DNA of 27,851 nucleotides from Hofstenia miamia (Eukaryota > Xenacoelomorpha > Acoela > Hofsteniidae). Below the pieces are notes generated by a model that worked only from the letters and a program-made list of their open reading frames with translations, was not told where the DNA came from and did not search any database. Shown in pieces: positions 10,759 through 19,699 of the stretch. Position 1 is the stretch's first letter; every line of letters begins with the position of its first letter. The stretch lies in assembly GCA_900660155.1 (NCBI GenBank), contig CABFPE010000424.1, positions 555,705-583,555 of the forward strand, read 5' to 3'. The position numbers and the translations under genes are program-made.

Positions 10759-11510
10759 GGACCAAGATTATTTCCCATTACGATGAGTGATTTAAATCCA
10801 ATGTGTCTAGAAAATTTGTATATCAAACTCGTTGAAAACCTAACAATAGTGGTTGTAAAAAGAAAAGCAAAGAATGAGCTTGATAATTTAGAGCAGCATG
10901 CAAAGGAAAACGACAGGTACATCAATTGGAAGAAGACTGAAGAAATGGTCATCAATACACCACCATTTCAAAGCCTGATCCTGATCTATTGGTTTATGAG
11001 TCTGGTCAAATCAAAGGGTAACACACATTAAGCTTCTTGGAATATTGATTGATAATCGCCTCACCAAATATTGAGCTCAAAAATCGAGTAGAAACGCGCA
11101 TTACTATTCTTAAATTATTTGAAAAAATGGGTCATAGTAGTAAACATTTAAGGAATCTATCCTGTGTATATTGAAAGTAAAATGTTGTATGTTTCGATGT
11201 CATCTGTGGGTTGACAGAGCTGGACTGGATAAAATAGCAGCAAAAGCTTCGGAAATAATTGTCTCTGAGGTTCCTCGTCCTTCTGAGATAATACATAACC
11301 GAATAATACAGAAATTCAACATTTTGCGAAATAATCCAACATATCGATTACACTCATTAGTATGCGACGTTACTGAGTTATCCAACAACGGGAATGTTAC
11401 GAGTTCCAACAATCAGAACTGAACATGGACGCAAAACGTTAGCGAGTGCTGGTGCATACCTCTTCAACAAAGGCAAACTTCCTTCCCATAAATTGAACTA
11501 AAATGCATAG
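10759..11510 (+). mobile_element. Non-LTR reverse transcriptase relic with lost catalytic aspartates
   Basis: From 10759 one frame runs GPRLFPITMSDL (motif B region, normally GPLLF.I.INDL) and YIKLVENLTIVV, where the family has the FADD catalytic box. It continues ENDRYINWKKTEEMVI, and the next frame reads HIKLLGILIDNRLTK. After a gap, a C-terminal block includes RVPTIRTEHGRKTLASAGAY (about 11415-11475) and ends PSHKLN at about 11500. The order of blocks is that of CR1/Jockey-group ORF2. The ADD-to-VEN change and at least three frameshifts show it is dead. The exact 3' end and tail were not identified. Confidence 0.65.
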
Positions 11511-11519
11511 GAAGATGAG

Positions 11520-12470
11520 TGTCATTGCTACTTGCATATTTAAATATTTATATTTATAAATTTGTAAGAATTGACGTATATTTGTTCATACTACTACTAG
11601 TTAGTACTAACCAATAGCTAAACTGTTTTGACTTAGAGTATGATTTTGAGGATAAGCATATTCATGTTCAATATTGAGTAATAAAATTTAGTAGCTTTGA
11701 AGTAATGAAGTTAAGAAAAAAATTAATTGAAGTGCTTTGAAATTGAAATAAAGTAGGAACGATTCCTTCCACAAATTAAACTTTCAAATTAGTTAATGTT
11801 ATTCCTTACCAATCGCTTCTTCATACAAATTAATGTATATGGATTTAAACAGCAAAAAAAGTCAATTGCAATGCAAATGAATATGTACAAAATTTTAATT
11901 TTATTCAATTTATTTTACTCTTTTTGAATAAATTGCAATATTTGGAACTATTTTAATCTATACTCTCATTCCCAAGTCCATATTTGAGATTCATGAGAAA
12001 ACTGTTGTAAGAGGAAATAGACTGTATTCGGATTTCAACAGCCTAATTTTGAATTTCTAATTGATAATTCCCAATGATATTTTGCTAAAGATTTCTATGA
12101 GGGTTCAAATTTTTGCACTTAATGTAGATAGAGGGTAAGAATCAAAATGATTTGCCATTTTTATCCAGTTTTATGTGATTTTAGTAAATTGAACCTATGC
12201 TCCACTAGCAACCCCCTTAGCAAGGCAGCTAATGGTCGTAACCTCACATCTGAAGGGCCGAGAGATACTCAAATTTTCACGTTTTATGCTTAACCAACTC
12301 TTGTTAACCTAAGTAACTATATCAAACAATCAAACAACAAAATCTGCAAATGTTCATCCAAATCATCAAAAATTCAGTGATTTCTTCAGTTAAAGTTTTT
12401 TTTCTTGATTGTGTAAAAATATCTTTATGTCATTTGGTTTACTAGATATTCCTCTTTTATGCTTGCTTTT
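11520..12470. other. No recognisable feature
   Basis: AT-rich and without coding motifs. A slightly GC-richer patch at about 12195-12265 shows no ORF or RNA fold that I can support. Confidence 0.5.
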
Positions 12471-12475
12471 ACTAT

Positions 12476-12660
12476 AAAATAATAATAATAATAAAAGACT
12501 TTATTAAAATATTACAAAAGTATAAAAATCAAATTTTTTCAGCAGTCACAGGAGATGATGAAGGTGCAGACGGATGGATGAGTCAACAAAGTGAAAAAAT
12601 GGATCAGCGTAGAGGTAGAGGAAAGACAGCGAGATTTCTTGAACAAGATTAGTATCATGG
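12476..12660 (-). mobile_element. Probable 3' end of a short, truncated non-LTR element
   Basis: On the minus strand the order is a pyrimidine-rich stretch, AATAAAGTC (12504-12496 region), then (TTA)n ending near 12477. A poly(A)-signal-like hexamer followed by a simple trinucleotide tail is the usual 3' end of CR1/Jockey-type elements. No recognisable RT remains. On the opposite strand 12541-12651 has an open frame of about 37 codons preceded by TTTTTTCAG, so a plus-strand terminal exon is the alternative reading. Confidence 0.4.
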
Positions 12661-12959
12661 ACTATCAACGTAAATCAAAAACTGTATATTTTAAAAGTTC
12701 ATGCAAAATGAAAGAAAATTTTTCGTATTTAGAGCTTGTATATTACTAATATTTAAATATTTATCTGAAATAGATGCGCCAGGTTTAAAAGAAATTCTTA
12801 AAATGATGTCCAACAGTTTCAAAAACTACAAAGCTGTTAATTATTTGCAGTTCGACTAATGATTTCAAAGAAAAATTTGTTGATGAAGTTCATGTATTAC
12901 ATGCCATGCTAAATATCAAGCATTCTACAATGACAAAAGAGTCACATTTCAACACCACA

Positions 12960-13110
12960 ATACAATGTCTTTTAACAAGCCCGTTCTCTTCTCAAATTGA
13001 GATATTCTTTGCAATGTTCCACCCATCCCAAAACTTCAAAACTTTTTTATGAATAGCGTATGAGGAACACGTTCAAAAGCCTGTTGCAAATATCAGGCAA
13101 TCATACTAGG
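12960..13110 (-). mobile_element. Possible RT scrap (motif A region)
   Basis: On the minus strand near 13085-13030 the frame reads QQAFERVPHTLFIKK and, after a stop, SFGMGG. Compare the non-LTR motif A block, in which F.KAFD.VPH..L..KL is followed by a short (Y/F)G(I/M).G. The aspartate after AF is E here. Too short and broken to classify further. Confidence 0.4.
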
Positions 13111-13301
13111 AGTTGCTATGTGGTTAAGCGAGGTTTCATAAAGAAATCAAACTGATTATAGTAGATTTGCTGGCTGAAATTAAAAGGACGAATAGGTAGT
13201 GAGCTTGAAACCAGTGCATTATGAATGATAATGCTAAAGAGCGACAATAATTAATGGCATGCAAAATCAATGTGTTCGTAAAACAGTAGATAACAAATAC
13301 C

Positions 13302-13525
13302 TCTAACCAAGATTGAAATGCCTCAGCAACCCTAGAAGCAGGCACCTGAGGACAACAACTATATACCGGCTTCTCTAAAGAAAGCACATAATTGCGATTC
13401 AATTTCACATTCATGATTTTGTTAACGACTGAGTCAATTCGACGATAACATGTTTGAAGGACCTTTCCTTTGAGAGCTAAATCAGAATCGTATATTTTAG
13501 GTGAAATTCCATTTTCATATACCAT
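13302..13525 (-). CDS. Exon-like ORF of unknown function
   Basis: The minus-strand ORF starts at an ATG (13525) with a good context (CCCATGG), and an in-frame stop lies just upstream. It runs 74-75 codons to TTAGAG|GTATTTG, a strong splice donor at 13301. Beyond it the frame continues 54 codons, but the composition becomes hydrophobic and intron-like. The encoded segment is soluble-looking and mixed in composition (IYDSDLALKGKVLQTCYRR, then VPASRVAEAFQSWLE), unlike translated AT-rich noise. I do not recognise the family. No matching second exon was found downstream, where transposon relics lie. It could be the first exon of a host gene broken by insertions, or a non-conserved element ORF. Confidence 0.4.
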
Positions 13526-14393
13526 GGGAGCATTTTAAGGAATAGAACAATGAACAGAATATTTACCACATATGTAAGCAACGCAATTAGAAACATTTCC
13601 CAGTAGATGGCTGATAAGCTATTCAAATTCATTTTTGCCATAAATAGTTCTGATATGACAGGGACTCTGATCTTATTGTATATGTTGGAAGGAACTTATT
13701 GAGCTGTTGGAGGAACAGCTCATGGCGATGTTTCGATGCAGGTTGTCCAATCTCTTATCGACCAGTTCAAATCGAAGAATCTGCAACTTAATGTTTCAAA
13801 GTCCAAGGAAATTGTCATTCATTCGAAGAAAAACTTAGGATATCCTGTTGCATGCATCCCGGGTGTTCAAAGAGTGGATAGTATGCGAATACTTGGTATA
13901 GAGTTTGATGAATCATTGACGTTCTCAAAACACGTGAAGAATATCACAGCTGCTGCAACATCTTCTCTTTATCTGATTCTCAGGTTGAAACATCTTCGGC
14001 TTAGTCATGATGAATTGAGTTTGCTTTATCAGTCTTTGGTCCTCTCCAAGCTAACCTACGCTTGCTCAGTGTGGGGAGGTCAGTCGGTAATTAACGATAA
14101 GAAAATAGATGCGGTACAGAGGAAAGCTGTTAGACTTGGAATCATCAATACCTTTGTTCCCATTAAGCAAATTATTGAAGACTCTGACAGGAAATTATTT
14201 GCCACAATTACGAAATCTAGAAACCACCCGTTAGCCAAATTTATTCCCATGAGATCTAGGTACTCGGAAGACCACCTTCAGAAATGCTGGTGGCGTGTCC
14301 AGGAAAATCTTCCCCGACAGGTTTCTGAAAATGTACTGAATTAGCATTTGTTGTATCTTTGTAGTGTCTTTCATGGATGTTAATCTGTGATTA

Positions 14394-14399
14394 AATAAA
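14394..14399 (+). terminator. AATAAA of the (TCTA)-tailed element
   Basis: AATAAA immediately followed by AGT and the (TCTA)n tail. Such a hexamer close to the tail is common in this retroelement group. Confidence 0.5.
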
Positions 14400-14402
14400 A
14401 GT

Positions 14403-14430
14403 TCTATCTATCTATCTATCTATCTATCTA
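14403..14430 (+). repeat. (TCTA)7 microsatellite tail
   Basis: Seven uninterrupted TCTA units form the 3' tail of the element ending here. Copy number is likely polymorphic. Confidence 0.85.
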
Positions 14431-14439
14431 TGTGAATTT

Positions 14440-15080
14440 CTAAGAATGATTTCACTGTTCTCTGATAAAATTCAATTTCTCCTCGATACTGGATTTAATT
14501 TCGTGTTTTGCTATTTAGAAAGAACTTAAATCTGATCCATGATAATTTCAATTTTACAATCTGCATTTCTATGGAAGTCCACATTTGATCCTTTGTTACT
14601 TAGCATATAAGGTTACTATTGCAGCGAAACCGTATGACTTTTTATAGTGTCATATGATTGACTTCATTAAGCATCACACTATATTTATAAAATAATGATT
14701 TAAATCAGTAGACCTTACAACGTTTATTAGCTTAATACGACTAGCTGAAGAGAACACATTTGAAAAATTTTATTACGTATTAGTATTACTAATATTCTTA
14801 GCATTGCAGGATATACTAAACAGATGCCATTAACAAATTACAATTAGCATGATATGATGATATTATCAAACGGTTGATACACGTATTGTTATTATGGGTA
14901 TTATGGGAATATATCACATTTAAATTTTTTCCAATTTTAGTTATTTGCCTGGACGGCAAGCATCTTCTACCAATCGAAATCTTTTACGTTACCCAAATTT
15001 ATTTTAGCCATTTTGTAATTTGATGAAATGTTTCAATCACTAAATAGTTAACTTAAGGAACATTTCATTTTAATGCAGGG
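14440..15080. other. No recognisable feature
   Basis: AT-rich with no coding or RNA signal seen. Confidence 0.5.
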
Positions 15081-15083
15081 AGT

Positions 15084-15172
15084 TCAATCTCAATCTCAAT
15101 CTTGGGGGGTCAATCTCAATCTTTTCAAATTCAATCTCAATCTTTAATCTTGCCAAAAATCAATCTCAAGCT
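15084..15172 (+). repeat. Degenerate TCAATC hexamer repeat, cluster 1
   Basis: Runs of TCAATCTCAATCTCAATCTT, then further TCAATCTCAATCTT units separated by short T/A spacers. The same unit recurs in the same orientation at 15739-15820, about 570 bp away. Confidence 0.75.
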
Positions 15173-15472
15173 TTTAAATTGTTAATTTTTTTAGTGTTAT
15201 TCTACTTTTTGGCAACTAGAAATATTTTGAAATGACGTTACTGTAAGCTATTACGTCAAATTTTATTTAGATTATGAATCAAATTTCATTAAATTCAATT
15301 CAAAATTCAAATAATAATAATGGAATCATTGGATTGGCTAGTGATAAATGACAACTATTGAAAGTCGCAGTTAGTTATATATACAGTTTTAGTTTACAAT
15401 ATACATTTTCAAAATTTGTAATCCAAATTAGCAACTTTACAGAAAAAGTAATCAATGGATTGACCTAAAATT

Positions 15473-15575
15473 TGTACCAGAGGTGCGTCTCTGCCCAAGG
15501 AGGAATCCATTAAAATTGGGTGCTGATCCATGGGACACAAGCTGCATGGCGGATGTCTGTGCGCTTCAAGCACTT
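15473..15575. other. Locally GC-richer segment between the TCAATC clusters
   Basis: About 100 bp of roughly balanced composition inside very AT-rich DNA. One plus-strand frame is open across it (VRLCPRRNPLKLGADPWD and on to a stop). No known family or RNA box is recognised. It may be the core of the repeat element bounded by the TCAATC clusters. Confidence 0.3.
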
Positions 15576-15698
15576 TTCTAGTTATAAATATATTTTAATT
15601 TTTTAATTTTATTGCTGTGCAAACGCAAATGCCATTTTAATTTAATGTTAAATAAAAATTTTATTAAAAAAATTTAGAAATTTCTAAAAATTATGAGA

Positions 15699-15720
15699 TG
15701 ACGTCACGAAAATGACGTCA
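15699..15720. promoter_or_regulatory. Pair of TGACGTCA palindromes (CRE-like)
   Basis: TGACGTCA at 15699-15706 and again at 15713-15720, with a related GCGTCAC at about 15728. TGACGTCA is the consensus of ATF/CREB bZIP factors. Related half-sites (TGACGTTA at 15233, TACGTCA at about 15252) lie beyond cluster 1. No gene start is recognised nearby, so a regulatory role is only possible; it may simply be part of the repeat. Confidence 0.35.
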
Positions 15721-15738
15721 TTATATTGCGTCACATTT

Positions 15739-15820
15739 TCAATCTCATTCTCAATCTTTAGACTTAGAGATTGACTCAATCTCAATCTCAATCTTAAAAA
15801 TAAATTCAATCTTCAATCAC
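15739..15820 (+). repeat. Degenerate TCAATC hexamer repeat, cluster 2
   Basis: TCAATCTCATTCTCAATCTT, then GACTCAATCTCAATCTCAATC and TTCAATCTTCAATC. Same unit and orientation as cluster 1. Confidence 0.75.
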
Positions 15821-16098
15821 AAAAAAGTCAAGTACTTGAAAATTTAATGATTTGCGGTTTTCCAACTCAATATTTGGATACAAGAAAAATTTAAAAACCT
15901 CTGAGATAATAGTGAGTAAACATGATTTTAGTATTTATTTGTTAATTATGGATAGTTTATATTGGCGAAGGTGCAGAATAGTGCCAACGCGTATAAAATA
16001 AACACTATTAGAGGGTAAAAAATGATGAGAAATGCAATAAAATGCATGAAAAGTTTAAAATATAATCGATATCGATCGATAACTTTACATAGTAGTAG

Positions 16099-16148
16099 TA
16101 GTAGTACGTAGTAAAGGACTTTATTTGCGCTTAGCAACATAAATTAGC
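16099..16148 (-). repeat. 3' terminus and trinucleotide tail of the non-LTR element
   Basis: Minus strand: GCTAATTT, ATGTTGCTAAGCGCAAATAA, AGTCCTT, TACTACGTACTACTA, then further TAC units to about 16090. It follows directly on the ORF2 stop. It contains AATAAA within the cassette, as expected of a short 3' UTR. Confidence 0.8.
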
Positions 16149-16713
16149 TACAACAGAGACACTTTAAAAATTGCTTGCATGAGTGCCTTTCATATTTCTC
16201 ATTGAAGTACTCCCAGAAGAGTTTTGTCAGTTTGTTTCGCGTTTTAATGGATGGGTCGGCTAGATCGATATCTGTATTTGAAACGACGTAATTCGCTAAA
16301 ACAGTAACTCTATTAAAGTAAAAGAAAGTCGTAGATTGTTTGTGTACATGTTTTGTCGTGATAAAACGCTTTGTACTATCTCTAAAATTATAACAGTCTT
16401 TCTCTTGTTTGATATTAATGTACGATCCTACATTTACAGAATATTTCCCAGTGAGCAACTTGTGCAGGAAAAGGATGTCTAGTTGCTGTAAACAGAGCGA
16501 AAAAGGAAGAATATGCATTTTACGAAGGCGGTCGATATATGATGTACCCTGTGTAATCCATTTCATCACGTGGCTTTGGAAGGATTCTAATTTCATAAGA
16601 TTCGTTTTATTACAGTGCCAGATAACGGAGCCGTAAAGTATGATGGGTCGAATGTATGTGTTGTATAAAACTAGTTTGATATATTCGGGGAAGAGCGTTT
16701 TAAAATGGTCCAC
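16144..16713 (-). pseudogene. ORF2 part 3: RT thumb and C-terminus
   Basis: 189 codons continuing part 2 in another frame. Landmarks are YIRPIILYGSVIWH, LESFQSHVMKWITQG, and a terminal basic region ending CLCCS and TAG at 16144. The ATG at 16713 lies in the overlap and is not a real start. It joins part 2 at about 16700 by a one-base shift. Confidence 0.8.
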
Positions 16714-17462
16714 CTGGTATACGCCAAACGGAGTTTCTCTGATATATAATGGGACCAGTCTAGGTTCACAACAAGGAAAATACCGAGATCTTTTACATAA
16801 TTTCCAGTAATGCGAATGTCAGTGTCATCAAGGATGGCTACTGGCGAGCCCCACAATTCTCTAGGACTGTTAAAGTAAAGCAACTCGGTTTTCTTTGAAT
16901 TGAACATCATTTTATTATTACTGCACCAATTAGAAAGTGAAATAAGATCATTTTGAAGTTCTGGAAGAGAGTGGCCTGTAATTTTGGCATCATCAGCGAA
17001 AAGCAAAGGTAGAGAGAAACGACATACATCAGGAAGATCGTTTATGAAAATAATGAATAACAAAGGTCCCAAGATAGAACCTTGTGGTACTCCACTGCAA
17101 ACGTTGATGTAATGGGAGGATTGATTATTGATCACGACACGTTGTTGGCGGCCTTGCAAGTAAGAGGATAGTAGACAAAGAAGAGATCCTCCAATTCCGA
17201 AATTCTTCAGTTTTCGAAGAAGAATACTGTGGTCAACCTTATCAAAAGCCTTTGCAAAATCAAGGTAAATTGTAAATACATCCTCGTTGTTATCAACAGC
17301 ATCATATATTAGTTGAAGGTGGGCAAGGAGTTGGGTAACAGTTGATTTTCTTTTAACGAAGCCATGCTGTGCCTTAGTAATTTTTGCAGTAACAAAAGCA
17401 TATAAACGGTTAAAAATTAGTAGTACGTAGTAGAGAGATAATTTATTTGCGCTTAGCAACAT
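16671..17462 (-). pseudogene. ORF2 part 2: RT palm
   Basis: Only the portion from IFNRLYAF (about 17412) onward is genuine ORF2. The first codons (MLLSANK) are the translated 3'-terminal cassette. RT motifs: YLDFAKAFDKVDH (A), SGVPQGSILGPLLF (B), FADDAKI (C, catalytic DD present) and FNSKKTELLYF (D region), then KDLGIFLVVNLDWSHYI. The frame is lost after YTRWTI, where one T seems missing from ATTTT|AAAACG near 16700. Confidence 0.85.
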
Positions 17463-17466
17463 ACAT
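17418..17466 (-). repeat. Second copy of the element's 3' terminus, embedded in its RT
   Basis: Minus strand: GCTAAtg then ATGTTGCTAAGCGCAAATAA, seven variable bases, then TACTACGTACTACTA. The same arrangement forms the true 3' end at 16148-16099. It replaces the expected RT segment between KGDKHNV and IFNRL (normally about 20-25 codons including NYRPISLL). Confidence 0.8.
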
Positions 17467-18923
17467 TAGCATACCACATTGTGTTTGTCTCCCTTCTTGA
17501 ATAAAGGTCGAATGTCAATTTTCTTCCAGCTGTCAGGGTAAGTCTTTGATTCCAGTATAAACTTCACAAGATTTAAGAAATGTGGTGCAAGTGAGTTGTG
17601 TATAGATTTGATTACTGCACCGGGAATACCGTCAGGTCCGGTACCTTGAGCACAGTTAAAAAGTGCACAAGAGGCTTCATTCAGGGAGAAACTGAGTGAG
17701 TTTAGGTCACCATCAGTGAAATCAGAGAAACAGTTTTCTGCATCTGAGAAAACGGATGAAAAGAAGGCGTTGAAAGCATTAGCTTGTTGTAATGGTGTTA
17801 AAAGCTCATTGTTTGCATAGTACATATTCGGAGGTATCGTATTGTTTCTGTTAAGAGATCTGATTAGTTTAAAGCAATCATTAACGTGACAGTGCGAAGA
17901 CGCGAAGCTATCTAGAAAACTGATAGTATCTAATTCGATAGATTCCAGGAGAGAGCGCTTTGTTGTTATGAGTTGATCAAAGCAACAACTAGTGGATGTT
18001 AGTTTGGTTTTGAATTTGTTTAACAAATGAATAGTATGGGAAGAATAATAAGCAGGCATTGTAGTTCGTTTGGACCGTTTTGTCGGAATGTTGTGAGTAA
18101 TTGCAGAAAATAATTCTGTGTGCCAGTAATCAACATAATCTAAAGCTGTAAAATTGAATGAGAAGAGATTTACGGCGAGATCCAAATTCAATGACTCAAA
18201 ATCAGCGCTGTTCAAACTGAGCTTCAAGTGGTTTGAAATGAAGCAAGGTTCGAAGTTGATAGAAATATGGAATGATATAAGGTAGTGGTCTGAAATGGTT
18301 AAGGCTTCGTCAATGTTCACGCGGTTATAGTCGCTTGAGTTTGTAAAAACGAGGTCAAGAAAATTTCCCGATTTATGAGTTGGTGCGTCAATTATTTGGT
18401 TGTATCCACCGTCGATTAGCATATTGATGAGGGAATGGTATTCTGGAATATCTCCACTCGGGAACAGTAGCCAGTTGTAGTTCGGTATATTGAAATCTCC
18501 AAGAATATATATACGTGATACTTGACGTTTTACATCAGCGAGTACTGTAGAGATGACATTGACAAAAATTTGGTCAGAGATACAGTTGCTGCTCGAGGAT
18601 GGAGGGTTGTAAACAAGAATGAAAAGAGTATCCATGATAATTGCAGCACATAAAAATTCTTGTGTCGTATTTATGGGCGTATAAGGGATGTCGTTTTTGG
18701 CAAGTATCATAACTCCACCGTGAATACCAGATTTTCTATCAGATCTGGAAACGACACTGAAAGGGCAGCCGGGGAAAATATCACTGGTAAATTTGTCGTC
18801 AAGCCATGTTTCGGTGCAGCAGAGGACATTTGACCCAAGAATGTTTAGTGAGTTTAGCAGTTTGAGTCTTCGATCAAGTGAGATCAGGCTTTGGCAATTT
18901 AAGCAGCTTATTTTCAGTTGCAA
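17466..18923 (-). pseudogene. ORF2 part 1: endonuclease domain and RT start
   Basis: 485 codons from the ATG at 18923. AP-endonuclease landmarks are all present: CLNCQSL (Asn), CCTETWLD (Glu), GGVMIL, ILGDFNIPNYNW (Asp/Asn), FLDLVFTN and ISDHYLISF (Asp-His). A linker follows, with the pre-RT helix region (LNEASCALFNCAQGTGPDG-IP). The RT then begins WKKIDIRPLFKKGDKHNV and stops abruptly in the inserted 3'-terminal cassette. The endonuclease nicks the genomic target to prime reverse transcription. The domain itself looks intact and would be catalytically competent if expressed. Confidence 0.85.
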
Positions 18924-18932
18924 AGTGTTGAG

Positions 18933-19692
18933 TCATAAGTTGACCTGCTCTCCGTCTTGATATAACTTTAAGTTTCTGATTTTTAGAGAAGATTTTTCAA
19001 TCCCAGATTGAATAAGTTCGTAGCGTTTTCGCAATAATGCTCTTTCAGTTTCCAAATCCGATTTAGATAATCCTGGCAGGATAAGTACACCGTGGCTTTG
19101 ATACAGCCTAGACTGGATCGATTTAGATACAATCGTTCTTGCATCCCAGATTGAGTTTAAAGTTACAATAAGTTTCCTACTTTTACCAGGAATTTTTTTG
19201 CCAACTCTGCGACAATCCTTAATCAAAGGATTACAGTTCAGATCTTTGAACAAATTTTCAATTTTGTCTTTATCCTGGAGCTGTCTGTCAAATTCAGGCT
19301 TTGAATCGTCTTCACAGATGCCAGTTATTCTGATTTCAAATTTGTAGCTATCGTCGTAAATGTTTTGTTTCGAAGTAGAAGATGTGGATTCAACAAATGG
19401 GACTTTTTCAACTAACGTTTCAAGTTTAGTAGTAAGAAGAGATAACTTATCCGTATTTGAAGCGAGAGATTCTTGAATGGTAAGCTGATCGTCGCATTTG
19501 CTGCAGAACCATCTGCATCCCTTCACTCGTCCGAGAGTTTCAACATCTGCCTCCGACAAATCGATGCACGTCGCTTGGAACCACCCAGAACATCTGTCAT
19601 AAGAAAGCAGATGCATTTTGGTTTACAACCTTACAGCACTTTACGCAGTCGTTTGATGAAACGCTTGTTGTAGCCTTTCGCCCGCGTGTCAT
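18933..19692 (-). pseudogene. ORF1 protein of the non-LTR element, PHD-finger type
   Basis: An ATG at 19692 opens a frame with the first cysteines of a PHD finger (NDCVKCCKVV). About 90 bp on, near 19605, two bases appear to be lost. The frame from 19616 then carries the remainder (CSGWFQATCIDLSE, then WFCSKC). A possible coiled coil follows (about residues 50-75 of the downstream frame), then a basic C-terminal domain (IRITGICED, CRRVGKK, KLIVTLNS) like the nucleic-acid-binding half of CR1-group ORF1 proteins. ORF1 proteins bind element RNA. It ends 9 bp before the ORF2 ATG. Confidence 0.75.
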
Positions 19693-19699
19693 TTCAGAA

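Larger units (their letters stand above)
13700..14430 (+). mobile_element. 5'-truncated non-LTR retroelement with (TCTA)n tail
   Basis: An open C-terminal RT segment at 13736-14344 reads LQLNVSKSKEIVIHSK (INxxKTK-like block), RILGIEFDESLTFSKHV, ITAAATSSLYLILRLKHL, then SLVLSKLTYACSVWGG and VQRKAVRLG, ending in TAG. A 3' UTR of about 50 bp follows with AATAAA at 14394-14399 and a (TCTA)7 tail at 14403-14430. This is the organisation of L2/CR1-like elements with short-repeat tails. The catalytic RT motifs are missing, so the copy is 5'-truncated near 13700. The long uninterrupted frame suggests a fairly young insertion compared with 10759-11510. Confidence 0.8.
16088..19692 (-). mobile_element. 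Near-complete CR1/Jockey-group non-LTR retroelement
   Basis: On the minus strand, in order: ORF1 with a PHD finger (19692-18933), ORF2 with an AP-type endonuclease and RT (18923-16144 in three broken parts), and a short 3' UTR with a trinucleotide tail (16088-16140). The length of about 3.6 kb suits a full copy. Defects are a frameshift in the ORF1 PHD finger, replacement of roughly 70 bp of the RT by a second copy of the element's 3' terminus (17418-17466), and a one-base shift at about 16700. The 5' end is not clearly defined and may extend a little above 19692. No target duplication was recognised. Confidence 0.85.

Noticed and set aside
10740..10955. Minus-strand open frame
   Set aside because: Antisense to the RT relic at 10759 onward.
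15084..15820. TCAATC repeats as a CRISPR-like or telomeric array
   Set aside because: Units are very short, irregular and without regular spacers; the unit is not a known telomere repeat, and the clusters are small and internal.
16088..16112. TAG-repeat run as an independent microsatellite
   Set aside because: It is the 3' tail of the minus-strand retroelement, matching the embedded copy at 17418.
16409..16636. Plus-strand open frame inside the retroelement
   Set aside because: Antisense shadow of ORF2 part 3.
19473..19673. Plus-strand open frame opposite ORF1
   Set aside because: Antisense to the PHD-finger ORF1.
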